64,000 bases of DNA from a bacterium. Lineage in GTDB: Bacteria; Bacillota; Bacilli; Lactobacillales; Streptococcaceae. Both the position numbers and the translations under genes were made by a program. The notes beneath the pieces were generated by a model that saw only the letters and a program-made list of their open reading frames with translations, was not told the DNA's origin and did no database searches. The stretch is from assembly GCA_905221095.1 (NCBI GenBank), contig CAJNBV010000005.1:1-64000 (forward strand), given 5' to 3'. Of the stretch, positions 1 through 9,329 are shown piece after piece (position 1 is the stretch's first letter; each line of letters opens with the position of its first letter).

Positions 1-29
1 TTTCCACTGGTTTTTAGGATTTTTATCAG

Positions 30-64
30 ACTAACTTCCACTTGGATTAGCAGTGGAACTTAGT
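30..64. repeat. Inverted repeat (hairpin) in intergenic DNA
   Basis: Arms ACTAA-c-TTCCACT and AGTGGAA-c-TTAGT flank an 8-9 base loop. A further TTCCACT copy at 2-8 could pair alternatively. It may be the terminator or 3' end of a gene left of the window. Nothing else is recognisable in 1-236 apart from AT-rich DNA. Confidence 0.45.
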
Positions 65-236
65 TTGGGAATTTACCTCAAGTTTCAATGAAGATTCTAA
101 CATTCCAATGCAAGAATTAAAATAATGTCTTTTTTTCTCATTTGATTTCGAGAAAATAAAAACAGCAAATCTTTTTGATTTACCGTTTAAAATATGATGC
201 AAGAGAATCCTCTAACATTTTCTTTTGCTATATAAA

Positions 237-647
237 TCAACTAGAAAAAGCCTCTTCAATCCTATAAGCTATATCTGGATTTACTTCCCAAATACCAGCA
301 TAAGGTTGTTCAATATACTGTTTTTCCTTCATAGTATATAGATAGGCTATACTATCATTTCCTTCATTCTGATGAGTGAATTTGATAATGATGTAATCTT
401 TAACATTTGTCGGTTGATCATTTACACTCTCTAAAGTTGTAGATTTTGATTGTTTGTGTATCTCCTTAATCAATTCTGAAATTTCTTCTCTCTTACTTAT
501 TGTTTTAATTTCTCCAGAGATACTTTTCTGCAGGGAAATTACAGAAATCCTTTCAGATTCAGGAAGAATGATTTTTTTGTTATTGTCACAAGCAGATAGA
601 ACAAAAAAAGAGATTGAACAGACTATTATGATGAATATCTTTTTCAT
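237..647 (-). CDS. Small putative lipoprotein, function unknown
   Basis: The 136-residue protein has a lipoprotein signal peptide: MKKIF, a hydrophobic stretch, and the lipobox LSAC with the lipidated cysteine at residue 20. It should therefore be anchored on the outer face of the membrane. The mature part is short, polar and rich in Lys, Glu and Ile, ending in a region (VKDYIIIKF to IWEVNPDIAYRIEEAF) that looks like a compact alpha/beta fold. It resembles the small unassigned lipoproteins common in mitis streptococci, possibly the DUF5301 type, but I do not recognise it firmly. AAAGGA lies about 10 bases upstream of the ATG. It stands alone, with the rpmA terminator on its 5' side. Confidence 0.75.
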   Translation of the reverse strand: MKKIFIIIVCSISFFVLSACDNNKKIILPESERISVISLQKSISGEIKTISKREEISELIKEIHKQSKSTTLESVNDQPTNVKDYIIIKFTHQNEGNDSIAYLYTMKEKQYIEQPYAGIWEVNPDIAYRIEEAFSS

Positions 648-848
648 ACAGGGTCACATCCTTTCATTCTTCTTACTTCTTCTTTTAGATACAATTATAA
701 TATCAAAGCTTAGCAATTTTTACAATATCTTATTACCTTATTAAATTCATTACTGTAAAAGTTTCACATTTATAATTTTACAACTAAGTTCGCCTCGTAC
801 ATAGGATTTTAAATATGGGTAGCAAAATGGGTACCAACCCCAAAAATA

Positions 849-872
849 GGCTCTCCGAAATCTCGGAAAGCC
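849..872 (-). terminator. Terminator of rplU-prp-rpmA
   Basis: Near-perfect hairpin GGCTcTCCGA / TCGGAaAGCC followed on the minus strand by a short T-rich run. It lies about 75 bases downstream of the rpmA stop. Confidence 0.75.
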
Positions 873-945
873 TTATTTAATGCTATTTCTAGCTTCCTTG
901 CCTCTACAGTTCAAGGCTCGGGATAAAAAGATTCACTGGACCTTT

Positions 946-1239
946 TTATTTAGCGATTGGGTAAACAGAAACTTGTTTTTTATCGCGTCCTTTACGTTCA
1001 AAGCGTACTACGCCTTCAACTTTAGCGAACAAAGTATCGTCTCCACCACGTCCAACGTTTACACCTGGGTAGATGTGTGTACCACGTTGACGGTAAAGGA
1101 TTGATCCACCTGTTACAGTTTGTCCGTCAGCTGCTTTAGCTCCAAGACGTTTCGCTTGTGAATCACGTCCGTTTGATGTAGAACCTCCACCTTTTTTGTG
1201 GGCGAAAAGTTGCAAGTTGTTAAGAGTCATTTTTAACAT
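946..1239 (-). CDS. rpmA: 50S ribosomal protein L27
   Basis: L27 lies at the peptidyl-transferase centre of the large ribosomal subunit. The 97-residue protein carries the Firmicutes N-terminal extension [12 protein letters not shown], followed by the mature start [16 protein letters not shown]. In this group the extension is cut between F12 and A13 by the protease Prp, whose gene is the next one upstream. The glycine/lysine-rich N-terminus and the [19 protein letters not shown] core are diagnostic. It is the last gene of rplU-prp-rpmA. A TCCTCC-type site (GGAGGA on the coding strand) precedes the ATG. Confidence 0.97.
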   Translation of the reverse strand: MLKMTLNNLQLFAHKKGGGSTSNGRDSQAKRLGAKAADGQTVTGGSILYRQRGTHIYPGVNVGRGGDDTLFAKVEGVVRFERKGRDKKQVSVYPIAK

Positions 1240-1255
1240 AATGTTTTCCTCCGTG

Positions 1256-1609
<354 letters not shown>

Positions 1610-1615
1610 TTAAAA

Positions 1616-1930
1616 TTAAGCGTTGATTGCGTTGATGACAACTTTTGTATATGGTTGACGGTGACCTTGTTTACGGTGGCTACCTTTTTTAGGTTTGTAC
1701 TTGTAAGTAACAACTTTCTTTTGTTTTCCTTGTTTTTCAACAGTTCCAACTACAGTAGCCCCAGCAACAAGTGGAGTTCCGACAACAGTGTTTTCACCAC
1801 CAACAAGAACAACTTCGTTAAAAGTAACTTCTTGACCAGCTTCAACGTTCAATTTTTCAACGTAAACTGCTTGACCAACTTCAACTTTAACTTGTTTTCC
1901 GCCAGTTTTGATAATTGCGTATGTGCTCAT
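1616..1930 (-). CDS. rplU: 50S ribosomal protein L21
   Basis: L21 is a 23S rRNA-binding protein of the large subunit. The 104-residue sequence begins [19 protein letters not shown] and ends with the L21 signature [23 protein letters not shown]. It is the first gene of rplU-prp-rpmA, only 15 bases from prp. The start ATG is preceded by an AGGAGG site. A leader of about 165 nt separates the promoter from the gene, which fits L21-leader regulation known in Firmicutes. Confidence 0.97.
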
Positions 1931-2098
1931 TATGCACCTCCTATGATTTTTATGGGTTTCCCCGAATTTTTTGTGAAGACTCGCCTAGCATCGTGGGACG
2001 AACCACTTAAAAGATGAACTCTATGTAGAACAAAGTTTAAATTTGTTATACTACGAGCAACGATGTTCGTGCGGTTGCACAGGAACGTGCATAGTCAA
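1931..2098 (-). promoter_or_regulatory. L21 (rplU) mRNA leader
   Basis: The untranslated stretch between the rplU promoter and start codon is about 165 nt and contains several complementary segments (for example GCACGTTCCTG with CGAACATCGTTG regions). Firmicutes rplU operons usually carry a structured L21 leader that binds a product of the operon. Position and length fit, but I could not confirm the consensus fold. Confidence 0.5.
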
Positions 2099-2105
2099 CT
2101 CTTCA

Positions 2106-2134
2106 AGTATAGCATATCTTCTATTCTCTTACAA
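2106..2134 (-). promoter_or_regulatory. rplU operon promoter
   Basis: On the minus strand TTGTAA (2134-2129), a 17-base spacer, then TATACT (2111-2106) with an extended TGc in front. It is the only good match upstream of rplU. Confidence 0.7.
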
Positions 2135-2144
2135 GTAATAACAC

Positions 2145-2837
2145 CTAAAATGAAGCATTTTCTTTTACTTTTTTATGCCATGAAGCAAAAAGCATACTGA
2201 GATAAAAAATGCTCATCATAATAGGAACACCAAGAATGGTCTTTTCATGATAAAAAATCGTCAAATAGGCTGAAAAGACAACGCCAAGGACAAAACTACT
2301 AAGCAAACTAACAAATATGAAACCTTCACGCAAAAAAGGAGTGTGCTTGGTCCGGAAATAATCTCCAAAAGCCAGCATAGTACGTTTTATATTTCCAGTC
2401 ATAAAAGCGTTATTATAAGCTATACCTGACACTTCTCCAAAAGCAGTTGTCACCAACCCCATACAAAAGGCCAAGGGCGGTACTAGATAGATATTCTCTA
2501 CAGTTTGTGGTACAAATCCAATAATGATTGATAGGATTGCCAAAGGAATCAAGGACAGAATAGGTTTTTTCACAATTCTCAATTTTTCCTTATAAATCGT
2601 TAGTAAAAAGACCCCCATCATAAAAGCTAGCAAGGTCATTACTTTAGCACTAGCATCTGACACATTGTGTTGAATGAGCCCCACTGATAGAAAGACGACA
2701 TTCCCCGTTTGTCCAGCTACAAGAGTATTCCCTCGCACAATAAAAGTATAGGCATCTACATATCCTGCACAAAAAGTCAAAAAAAGCGCTAGCCTCTTAG
2801 ACTGACGTGATATTTTTCTTATAGGTAGTAACCTCAT
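2145..2837 (-). CDS. YoaK/DUF1275-family membrane protein
   Basis: This 230-residue integral membrane protein has about six hydrophobic segments. It shows the DUF1275 N-terminal signature: LTFCAGYVDAYTFIVRG, then TGNVVFLSVGL, and later AFMTGNIKRTMLAFGDYF. The family's biochemical role is not established. The start has AGGAGG about 6 bases upstream, and a TGGTACAAT extended -10 lies at 2869-2877. It is divergent from the oxidoreductase gene, and the two promoters share a repeated 15-bp motif (see findings). Confidence 0.85.
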   Translation of the reverse strand: MRLLPIRKISRQSKRLALFLTFCAGYVDAYTFIVRGNTLVAGQTGNVVFLSVGLIQHNVSDASAKVMTLLAFMMGVFLLTIYKEKLRIVKKPILSLIPLAILSIIIGFVPQTVENIYLVPPLAFCMGLVTTAFGEVSGIAYNNAFMTGNIKRTMLAFGDYFRTKHTPFLREGFIFVSLLSSFVLGVVFSAYLTIFYHEKTILGVPIMMSIFYLSMLFASWHKKVKENASF

Positions 2838-2868
2838 TTTTCCTCCTATTTCATTTACTCATCTCATT

Positions 2869-2897
2869 ATTGTACCACTTTCTGTTGGAAAGTCCTA
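2869..2897 (-). promoter_or_regulatory. Promoter of the DUF1275 gene
   Basis: Extended -10 TGGTACAAT on the minus strand (2877-2869). The -35 region near 2892-2897 is poor. One copy of a 15-bp direct repeat (2881-2895) lies between the two elements. Confidence 0.5.
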
Positions 2898-2926
2898 GTA
2901 GCTTATTTGAAAATTTTTACCCTCTG

Positions 2927-2956
2927 TTGGATAGTCCCGTCTATCTATGTTATAAT
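2927..2956 (+). promoter_or_regulatory. Promoter of the oxidoreductase-helicase pair
   Basis: TTGGAT (2927-2932), 18-base spacer, TATAAT (2951-2956) with an extended TGt. The -35 lies inside the second copy of the 15-bp direct repeat (2923-2937). Confidence 0.65.
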
Positions 2957-2990
2957 GAAAGAAGGATTTGAAATCGGAAAAGGAGTATCT

Positions 2991-3974
2991 ATGCTTAAAT
3001 TAGGTATCATCGGAACTGGCGCTATCAGTCACCACTTCATAGAAGCAGCCCATGCTAGAGGAAAATACCATCTGGTCGCAGTCTATTCTAGAAAACTAGA
3101 AACCGCTGCAAACTTTGCTTCTCGCTATCAGGATATCCAACTCTTCGATCAATTAGAGGACTTCTTCAGGTCTTCCTTTGATGTAGTCTATATCGCCAGT
3201 CCAAACTCCTTACATTTTGCTCAGGCAAAAGCTGCCTTGACTGCTGGTAAACACGTCATTCTTGAAAAGCCAGCTGTCACGCAGCCACAAGAATGGCTGA
3301 ATTTGATTCAAACAGCTGAGAAAAATAATTGTTTTATCTTTGAAGCAGCTCGTAATTATCACGAGAAAGCTTTCACTACTATCAAAAACTTTTTAGCAGA
3401 CAAACAGATTTTAGGGGCAGATTTCAACTATGCCAAGTATTCTTCCAAAATGCCAGATTTGTTAGCTGGTCAGACACCAAATGTCTTTTCAGAACGTTTT
3501 GCTGGTGGAGCCCTTATGGACTTGGGGATTTATCCTCTCTACGTTGCCGTTCGTCTTTTTGGAAAAGCTAATGACGCAACTTACCATGCTCAACAGTTTG
3601 ACAATAGCATTGACCTAAACGGAGATGGTATCCTCTTCTACCCAGACTTTCAAGTTCACATCAAGGCTGGGAAAAACATTACTTCCAATCTTCCTTGCGA
3701 GATTTATACGACAGATGGGACCATAACCCTCAACACGATTGAACATATCCGATCAGCTATTTTTACCGACCACCAAGGAAATCAAGTCCAGCTCCCTATC
3801 CAACAGGCTCCTCATACGATGACTGAGGAAGTCGCTGCATTTGCACAGATGATCCAGCAACCAGACCAGATGCTCTACCAGACTTGGCTGGACGATGCAG
3901 GCTCTGTTCATGAGCTACTATATACCATGCGCCAGACTGCTGGCATTAGATTTGAGGCAGAAAATGAAAACTAA
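2991..3974 (+). CDS. Gfo/Idh/MocA-family NAD(P)-dependent oxidoreductase
   Basis: The 327-residue cytoplasmic protein starts with a Rossmann fold (MLKLGIIGTGAISHHF) and carries the family motif EKPAV, with the dinucleotide-site lysine, at about residues 93-97. The downstream GGALMDLGIYPLY motif belongs to the C-terminal substrate domain. These enzymes oxidise or reduce sugars and related cyclic compounds; the substrate cannot be read from sequence. I chose the ATG at 2991 because AGGAG lies 5 bases before it and the protein then begins directly with the Rossmann strand. A longer frame from 2907 would run through the promoter. The 3' end overlaps the helicase gene by 11 bases, so the two are co-translated. 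Confidence 0.9.
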   Translation: MLKLGIIGTGAISHHFIEAAHARGKYHLVAVYSRKLETAANFASRYQDIQLFDQLEDFFRSSFDVVYIASPNSLHFAQAKAALTAGKHVILEKPAVTQPQEWLNLIQTAEKNNCFIFEAARNYHEKAFTTIKNFLADKQILGADFNYAKYSSKMPDLLAGQTPNVFSERFAGGALMDLGIYPLYVAVRLFGKANDATYHAQQFDNSIDLNGDGILFYPDFQVHIKAGKNITSNLPCEIYTTDGTITLNTIEHIRSAIFTDHQGNQVQLPIQQAPHTMTEEVAAFAQMIQQPDQMLYQTWLDDAGSVHELLYTMRQTAGIRFEAENEN

Positions 3975-5046
3975 ACTACCGACTGAATGGCAAGAACTGA
4001 GCGACCAACTCGGTTTCCAAGAATTTACCCCCATTCAAACTCAACTATTTGAGCCTATTCTTGCAGGAGAAAATCTTCTAGGAGTTAGCCCAACAGGAAC
4101 TGGTAAGACCCTAGCTTACCTCCTGCCAAGTCTTCTCAGACTACAAAAGAAAAAAGCGCAACAACTCTTGATTCTAGCACCAAATACAGAACTTGCTGGA
4201 CAGATTTTTGATGTATGTAAAACGTGGGCAGAGACTATCGATTTGACAGCCCAACTCTTCCTATCAGGTTCAAGTCAGAAACGCCAGATTGAACGACTCA
4301 AAAAAGGACCAGAAATTCTAATTGGTACTCCTGGTCGTATCTTTGAGTTGATTAAATTGAAAAAAATCAAGATGATGAATGTAGAAACCATCATCCTGGA
4401 TGAATTTGACCAATTGCTTGATGATTCTCAGATTCACTTTGTTGAAAAAATCACCCACTACGCACCTCGTGACCATCAACTCATCTACATGAGTGCGACG
4501 ACCAAGTTTGACCAAGAAAAGATTGAGCCTAATACACGTACCATTGACCTCTCTGACCAAAAACTGGACAATATTCAGCATTTCTACATGCAGGTAGAGC
4601 AACGTCACCGCGTTGATATGCTACGAAAATTGGCTCATGTTGAGGATTTCCGCGGACTAGTCTTCTTTAACAGCCTATCAGACCTTGGGAGTGCCGAGGA
4701 AAAACTACAGTATCGTGATATCTTGGCTGTTTCCCTCGCTAGCGATGTCAATGTCAAGTTTAGAAAAGTTATCCTAGAAAAGTTTAAAGATAAGCAACTA
4801 ACCCTACTCCTTTCAACTGACCTTCTAGCTCGTGGGATTGATATCGATAGCCTAGAATGCGTCGTAAACTTTGATGTTCCTAGAGATATTGAAACCTACA
4901 CTCACCGTGCTGGCCGTACAGGTCGCATGGGTAAAGAGGGCTATGTTATCACTCTCGTCACTCATCCAGAAGAACTTAAAAAACTCAAGAAGTTCGCAAG
5001 TGTACGTGAAATTGTCCTAAAAAATCAAGAACTCTATATCAAATAA
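3964..5046 (+). CDS. DEAD-box-like ATP-dependent RNA helicase with DEFD motif
   Basis: The 360-residue protein has the helicase order: Q motif GFQEFTPIQTQ (17-27), Walker A PTGTGKT (43-49), TPGR (122-125), motif II DEFD (146-149), SAT, and motif VI HRAGRTGRMG. Such proteins unwind short RNA duplexes in ribosome assembly or mRNA decay. Motif II reads DEFD rather than DEAD, and there is almost no C-terminal extension, so it is a minimal helicase core. The start inside the preceding gene is preferred because upstream Met codons would give an N-terminus unlike the family. A strong terminator follows. Confidence 0.88.
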   Translation: MKTKLPTEWQELSDQLGFQEFTPIQTQLFEPILAGENLLGVSPTGTGKTLAYLLPSLLRLQKKKAQQLLILAPNTELAGQIFDVCKTWAETIDLTAQLFLSGSSQKRQIERLKKGPEILIGTPGRIFELIKLKKIKMMNVETIILDEFDQLLDDSQIHFVEKITHYAPRDHQLIYMSATTKFDQEKIEPNTRTIDLSDQKLDNIQHFYMQVEQRHRVDMLRKLAHVEDFRGLVFFNSLSDLGSAEEKLQYRDILAVSLASDVNVKFRKVILEKFKDKQLTLLLSTDLLARGIDIDSLECVVNFDVPRDIETYTHRAGRTGRMGKEGYVITLVTHPEELKKLKKFASVREIVLKNQELYIK

Positions 5047-5054
5047 AGCCCATT

Positions 5055-5088
5055 GCTCTATGCACATCTAGTGTATGGAGCTTTTTTA
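5055..5088 (+). terminator. Terminator of the helicase gene
   Basis: Imperfect hairpin GCTCtATgCAC / GTGtATgGAGC followed by a run of seven T, nine bases after the stop codon. Confidence 0.8.
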
Positions 5089-5102
5089 TAAGCAATTCAA
5101 TT

Positions 5103-5303
5103 TTATTCTCTTCGAAAATCTCTTCAAACCGCGTCAGATTCGCCTTGCCGTATGTATGGTTACTGACTTCGTCAGTCTTATCTACAACCTCAAAAATATG
5201 TTTTGAGCTGACTTCGTCAATTCTATCTACAACCTCAAGGCAGTGCTTTGAGCAACCTGCGGCTAGCTTCCTAGTTTGCTCTTTGATTTTCATTGAGTAT
5301 TAG
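5103..5303. repeat. BOX element, A-B-B-C type
   Basis: A boxA-like start (CTCTTCGAAAATC, then CGTCAG.TTCGCCTTGCCGTA, the BOX-PCR priming site) is followed by two boxB units, each with TGACTTCGTCA, CTATCTACAACCTC and a terminal TTTTGAG or CTTTGAG. The boxC end is CAACCTGCGGCTAGC, then TTTGATTTTCATTGAGTAT. BOX elements are non-coding repeats of pneumococci and relatives. An 84-codon frame across it is an artefact. Confidence 0.92.
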
Positions 5304-5316
5304 TTCAATATTTGAA

Positions 5317-5346
5317 AAAAGAACCTTGCAAAGCAAGATTCTTTTA
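5317..5346 (-). terminator. Terminator of tuf
   Basis: Hairpin AAAAGAA-c-CTTGC / GCAAG-a-TTCTTTT about 45 bases after the tuf stop, with a T run on the minus strand. Confidence 0.85.
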
Positions 5347-5388
5347 GTGTCTGACTTAAATAATTGTTCTTCTGGGAACTAAATCGAA

Positions 5389-6585
<1,197 letters not shown>

Positions 6586-6656
6586 TTGAGTAAAAGCCTC
6601 CAATAAAATATATTTTATAGATAGACAGTAGGCAATACAGTCTAACTTTCCTTACT

Positions 6657-6684
6657 ATTTTATCAAATTTCAGCTAAATTGCAA
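6657..6684 (-). promoter_or_regulatory. tuf promoter
   Basis: Minus strand: TTGCAA (6684-6679), 16-base spacer, TAAAAT (6662-6657) with extended TGa. The leader is about 60 nt. Confidence 0.75.
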
Positions 6685-6773
6685 GTGTTTTACAAAGTTT
6701 TTGTGAATTATTCTTAATCGGCTAATCTAAATGGCACTTCTACTCCTATAATTTACCTAAAGAAAAAGAAAAA

Positions 6774-6788
6774 TCAGGAATTTCCTGA
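6774..6788 (-). terminator. Terminator of the AI-2E-type permease gene
   Basis: TCAGGAA / TTCCTGA hairpin directly after the stop at 6792, flanked by A/T runs on both sides, so it could work in both directions. Confidence 0.65.
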
Positions 6789-6791
6789 CTT

Positions 6792-7901
6792 TTACTTAGC
6801 TAATTCTCTTTCTCGTTCTTTCATTATTTTATGATTTTCATACAAACGAGATAAGAACTTAGAAATTTCTTTCAAGATAGAATAAGTTGGTACTGCGACA
6901 ATCATACCAATAACACCATAGATATTACTTGATAACAAAAGTAATACTAAAATCGTAATTGGATGAACCTTCATTACCCCACCTACGATGCGAGGGTAGA
7001 GGATGTTTCCATCCACTTGTTGAATGATTAGCATGTAAACAACTGCAATCAGCATTCTATGAGGATCAGTAAAGACATTGGCAATAATCATCGGAATCAA
7101 GCCAATACTTGGTCCTACATAAGGAATGAGATTGGCCAATCCTGAAAAGATGGCGAAGACCAAAGCGTATTTCAAACCAATCACGCTATATCCGATAAAG
7201 GCCAAACAACCAATAATAATCGCATCAATTGCGACTCCACTAATATAGCGAGCAATTGTCGCATTCAAATTTTTTAAGAGTCCTGCAATATGCAACTTAT
7301 CTCTCTTTAAAACAGTGCGCTCAAGCATCGGTAAAAATTTGTTACCATCTAACAAAAAATAAACCAAAAACACAGGGGTCATAATAATAATCAAAACGGT
7401 ACTAAAGAGAGCTGATATAACACTTCCGACACTATTGGTAACACTATTTAGGATATTTTGTAGAATATCTACATAGGACAGATTTAATTGTTGAATTGTC
7501 GCTTGAATATCCAAATTTTGAAAGGCTGGATAAGTAGATAAATCCACAATCAAATCTTGTAAACGACTATAGATAGTCTGGCTAGTCGCAATCAAGCTGG
7601 TCAACTGATTGACCAAAATCGGTAACAGATAGACTACCCCAATGACAAGCCCCCAAAGCAAAGCACACAAGGTTAGTAGAATACCAATGATACGATTAAT
7701 TTTGAAATACTTTTGTAAAAAATTTACAATAGGATTGGTCAAATAATATAAAAAACCACCTAGAAGAAAAGGAATCATGATGGTGTTTGCGACGCTTACA
7801 AAAGGCGTGATAATCGCCCCCATCTCTCTCCATAAATAAAAAATGATTGTTAATAATAAAATCTCACTGGTCCAAAAAAATAATTTATTCTTACGAAACA
7901 T
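6792..7901 (-). CDS. AI-2E (PerM/YueF) family membrane transporter
   Basis: The 369-residue polytopic protein has about eight hydrophobic segments. It shows the signature region LANLIPYVGPSIGLIPMIIANVF and, further on, QQVDGNILYPRIVGG, both typical of the AI-2E exporter/PerM superfamily. Family members export autoinducer-2 or act as Na+(Li+)/H+ antiporters; which applies here is unknown. The ATG at 7901 has GGAGGT upstream and a TGGTAAAAT extended -10. It is divergent from dacA. Confidence 0.88.
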   Translation of the reverse strand: MFRKNKLFFWTSEILLLTIIFYLWREMGAIITPFVSVANTIMIPFLLGGFLYYLTNPIVNFLQKYFKINRIIGILLTLCALLWGLVIGVVYLLPILVNQLTSLIATSQTIYSRLQDLIVDLSTYPAFQNLDIQATIQQLNLSYVDILQNILNSVTNSVGSVISALFSTVLIIIMTPVFLVYFLLDGNKFLPMLERTVLKRDKLHIAGLLKNLNATIARYISGVAIDAIIIGCLAFIGYSVIGLKYALVFAIFSGLANLIPYVGPSIGLIPMIIANVFTDPHRMLIAVVYMLIIQQVDGNILYPRIVGGVMKVHPITILVLLLLSSNIYGVIGMIVAVPTYSILKEISKFLSRLYENHKIMKERERELAK

Positions 7902-8003
7902 GAGCTACCTCCATTCATCTATTTTACCATACTTTCAAAAAAGCTTCTTTCTTATATCATGAAACTGGGAATATTTTTTTCTTTATGTTAGAATAAACTT
8001 ACT

Positions 8004-9245
8004 ATGAAAAAAATCATTTTAACTCTACTAGCCCTATCCGTTATTGGCTCAGCTTCTACTGTTGCTGCCCAAGATTTTAATATTGCTGCTAAACATGCGA
8101 TTGCTGTTGAGGCCAATACTGGTAAAATTCTCTATGAGAAAGATGCAACTCAACCTGTCGAAATTGCTTCTATTACAAAACTACTTACAGTTTATCTTGT
8201 CTATGAGGCTCTAGAAAATGGAAGTATCACACTATCCACCCCAGTGGATATTTCTGATTATCCTTATCAATTAACGACAAATTCCGAAGCCAGTAATGTT
8301 CCTATGGAAGCCCGTAATTATACCGTCGAAGAGTTGCTTGAAGCAACCCTAGTATCCAGTGCCAACAGTGCCGCTATTGCCCTAGCTGAGAAAATTGCTG
8401 GCTCAGAGAAAGGCTTCGTCGATATGATGCGCGCCAAACTCTTGGAATGGGGAATCAAAGACGCCACCCTTGTCAATACAACTGGTCTTAACAACGAGAC
8501 TCTAGGAGATAATATTTACCCAGGCTCTAATAAAGATGATGAAAATAAGCTCAGTGCTTATGATGTTGCTATCGTTGCTCGTAACCTCATCAAAAAATAC
8601 CCACAAGTTTTGGAAATTACCAAAAAACCTTCTTCTACTTTTGCTGGGATGACAATCACTTCGACCAACTACATGTTAGAAGGTATGCCTGCTCATCGCG
8701 GTGGTTTTGATGGACTTAAGACAGGAACAACAGACAAAGCTGGTGAATCTTTTGTTGGTACTACTGTTGAAAAAGGCATGAGGGTTATTACAGTCGTTTT
8801 GAATGCAGACCATCAAGATAATAATCCTTACGCTCGATTTACAGCCACATCTTCCCTAATGGATTATATCTCTTCTACATTTACACTTCGCAAAATCGTT
8901 CAAAAAGGTGATGCCTATCAAGATAGCAAAGCCCCTGTACAAGATGGAAAAGAAGATACGGTCACTGCAGTGGCTCCAGAAGATATCTATCTAATTGAAC
9001 GTGTTGGGAATCAATCTTCCCAATCTATTCAATTCACACCTGATTCCAAAGCAATCCCAGCACCACTTGAAGCTGGAACAGTGGTTGGCCATTTGAATTA
9101 TGAAGACAAGGACTTGATTGGTCAAGGTTACATTACCACAGAACGTCCTAGTTTCGAAATGGTAGCAGAAAAGAAAGTTGAAAAAGCTTTCTTCTTAAAA
9201 GTTTGGTGGAATCAGTTTATTCGATTTATCAACGAAAAATTATAA
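8004..9245 (+). CDS. dacA: D-alanyl-D-alanine carboxypeptidase (PBP3/DacA)
   Basis: DacA trims the terminal D-Ala from peptidoglycan stem pentapeptides at the cell surface. The 413-residue protein has a signal peptide (cleavage near VAAQD). The catalytic SxxK is S56-I-T-K59, followed by SAN (in SSANSAA) and KTGTTD. The C-terminal amphipathic tail FFLKVWWNQFIRFINEKL anchors it to the membrane, as in pneumococcal PBP3. The start codon has no ribosome site, and the TAGAAT -10 lies 9 bases upstream, so the mRNA is nearly leaderless. Confidence 0.96.
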   Translation: MKKIILTLLALSVIGSASTVAAQDFNIAAKHAIAVEANTGKILYEKDATQPVEIASITKLLTVYLVYEALENGSITLSTPVDISDYPYQLTTNSEASNVPMEARNYTVEELLEATLVSSANSAAIALAEKIAGSEKGFVDMMRAKLLEWGIKDATLVNTTGLNNETLGDNIYPGSNKDDENKLSAYDVAIVARNLIKKYPQVLEITKKPSSTFAGMTITSTNYMLEGMPAHRGGFDGLKTGTTDKAGESFVGTTVEKGMRVITVVLNADHQDNNPYARFTATSSLMDYISSTFTLRKIVQKGDAYQDSKAPVQDGKEDTVTAVAPEDIYLIERVGNQSSQSIQFTPDSKAIPAPLEAGTVVGHLNYEDKDLIGQGYITTERPSFEMVAEKKVEKAFFLKVWWNQFIRFINEKL

Positions 9246-9277
9246 AAAAAATCGCGATTTAAACCGCGATTTTTTTG
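9244..9277 (+). terminator. dacA terminator
   Basis: AAAAAATCGCG / CGCGATTTTTTT hairpin with a T run overlapping the dacA stop region. It may also serve sufB from the other side. Confidence 0.85.
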
Positions 9278-9329
9278 TTACAAGTTCATCTTCAAAGTCC
9301 TTGGTTTTTAGTAAATCTAAAATCAAATT

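Noticed and set aside
5039..5293. 84-codon minus-strand frame
   Set aside because: It consists almost entirely of a BOX element plus the helicase terminator. The peptide repeats (EVVDRIDEVS, EVVDKTDEVS) simply reflect the boxB units.
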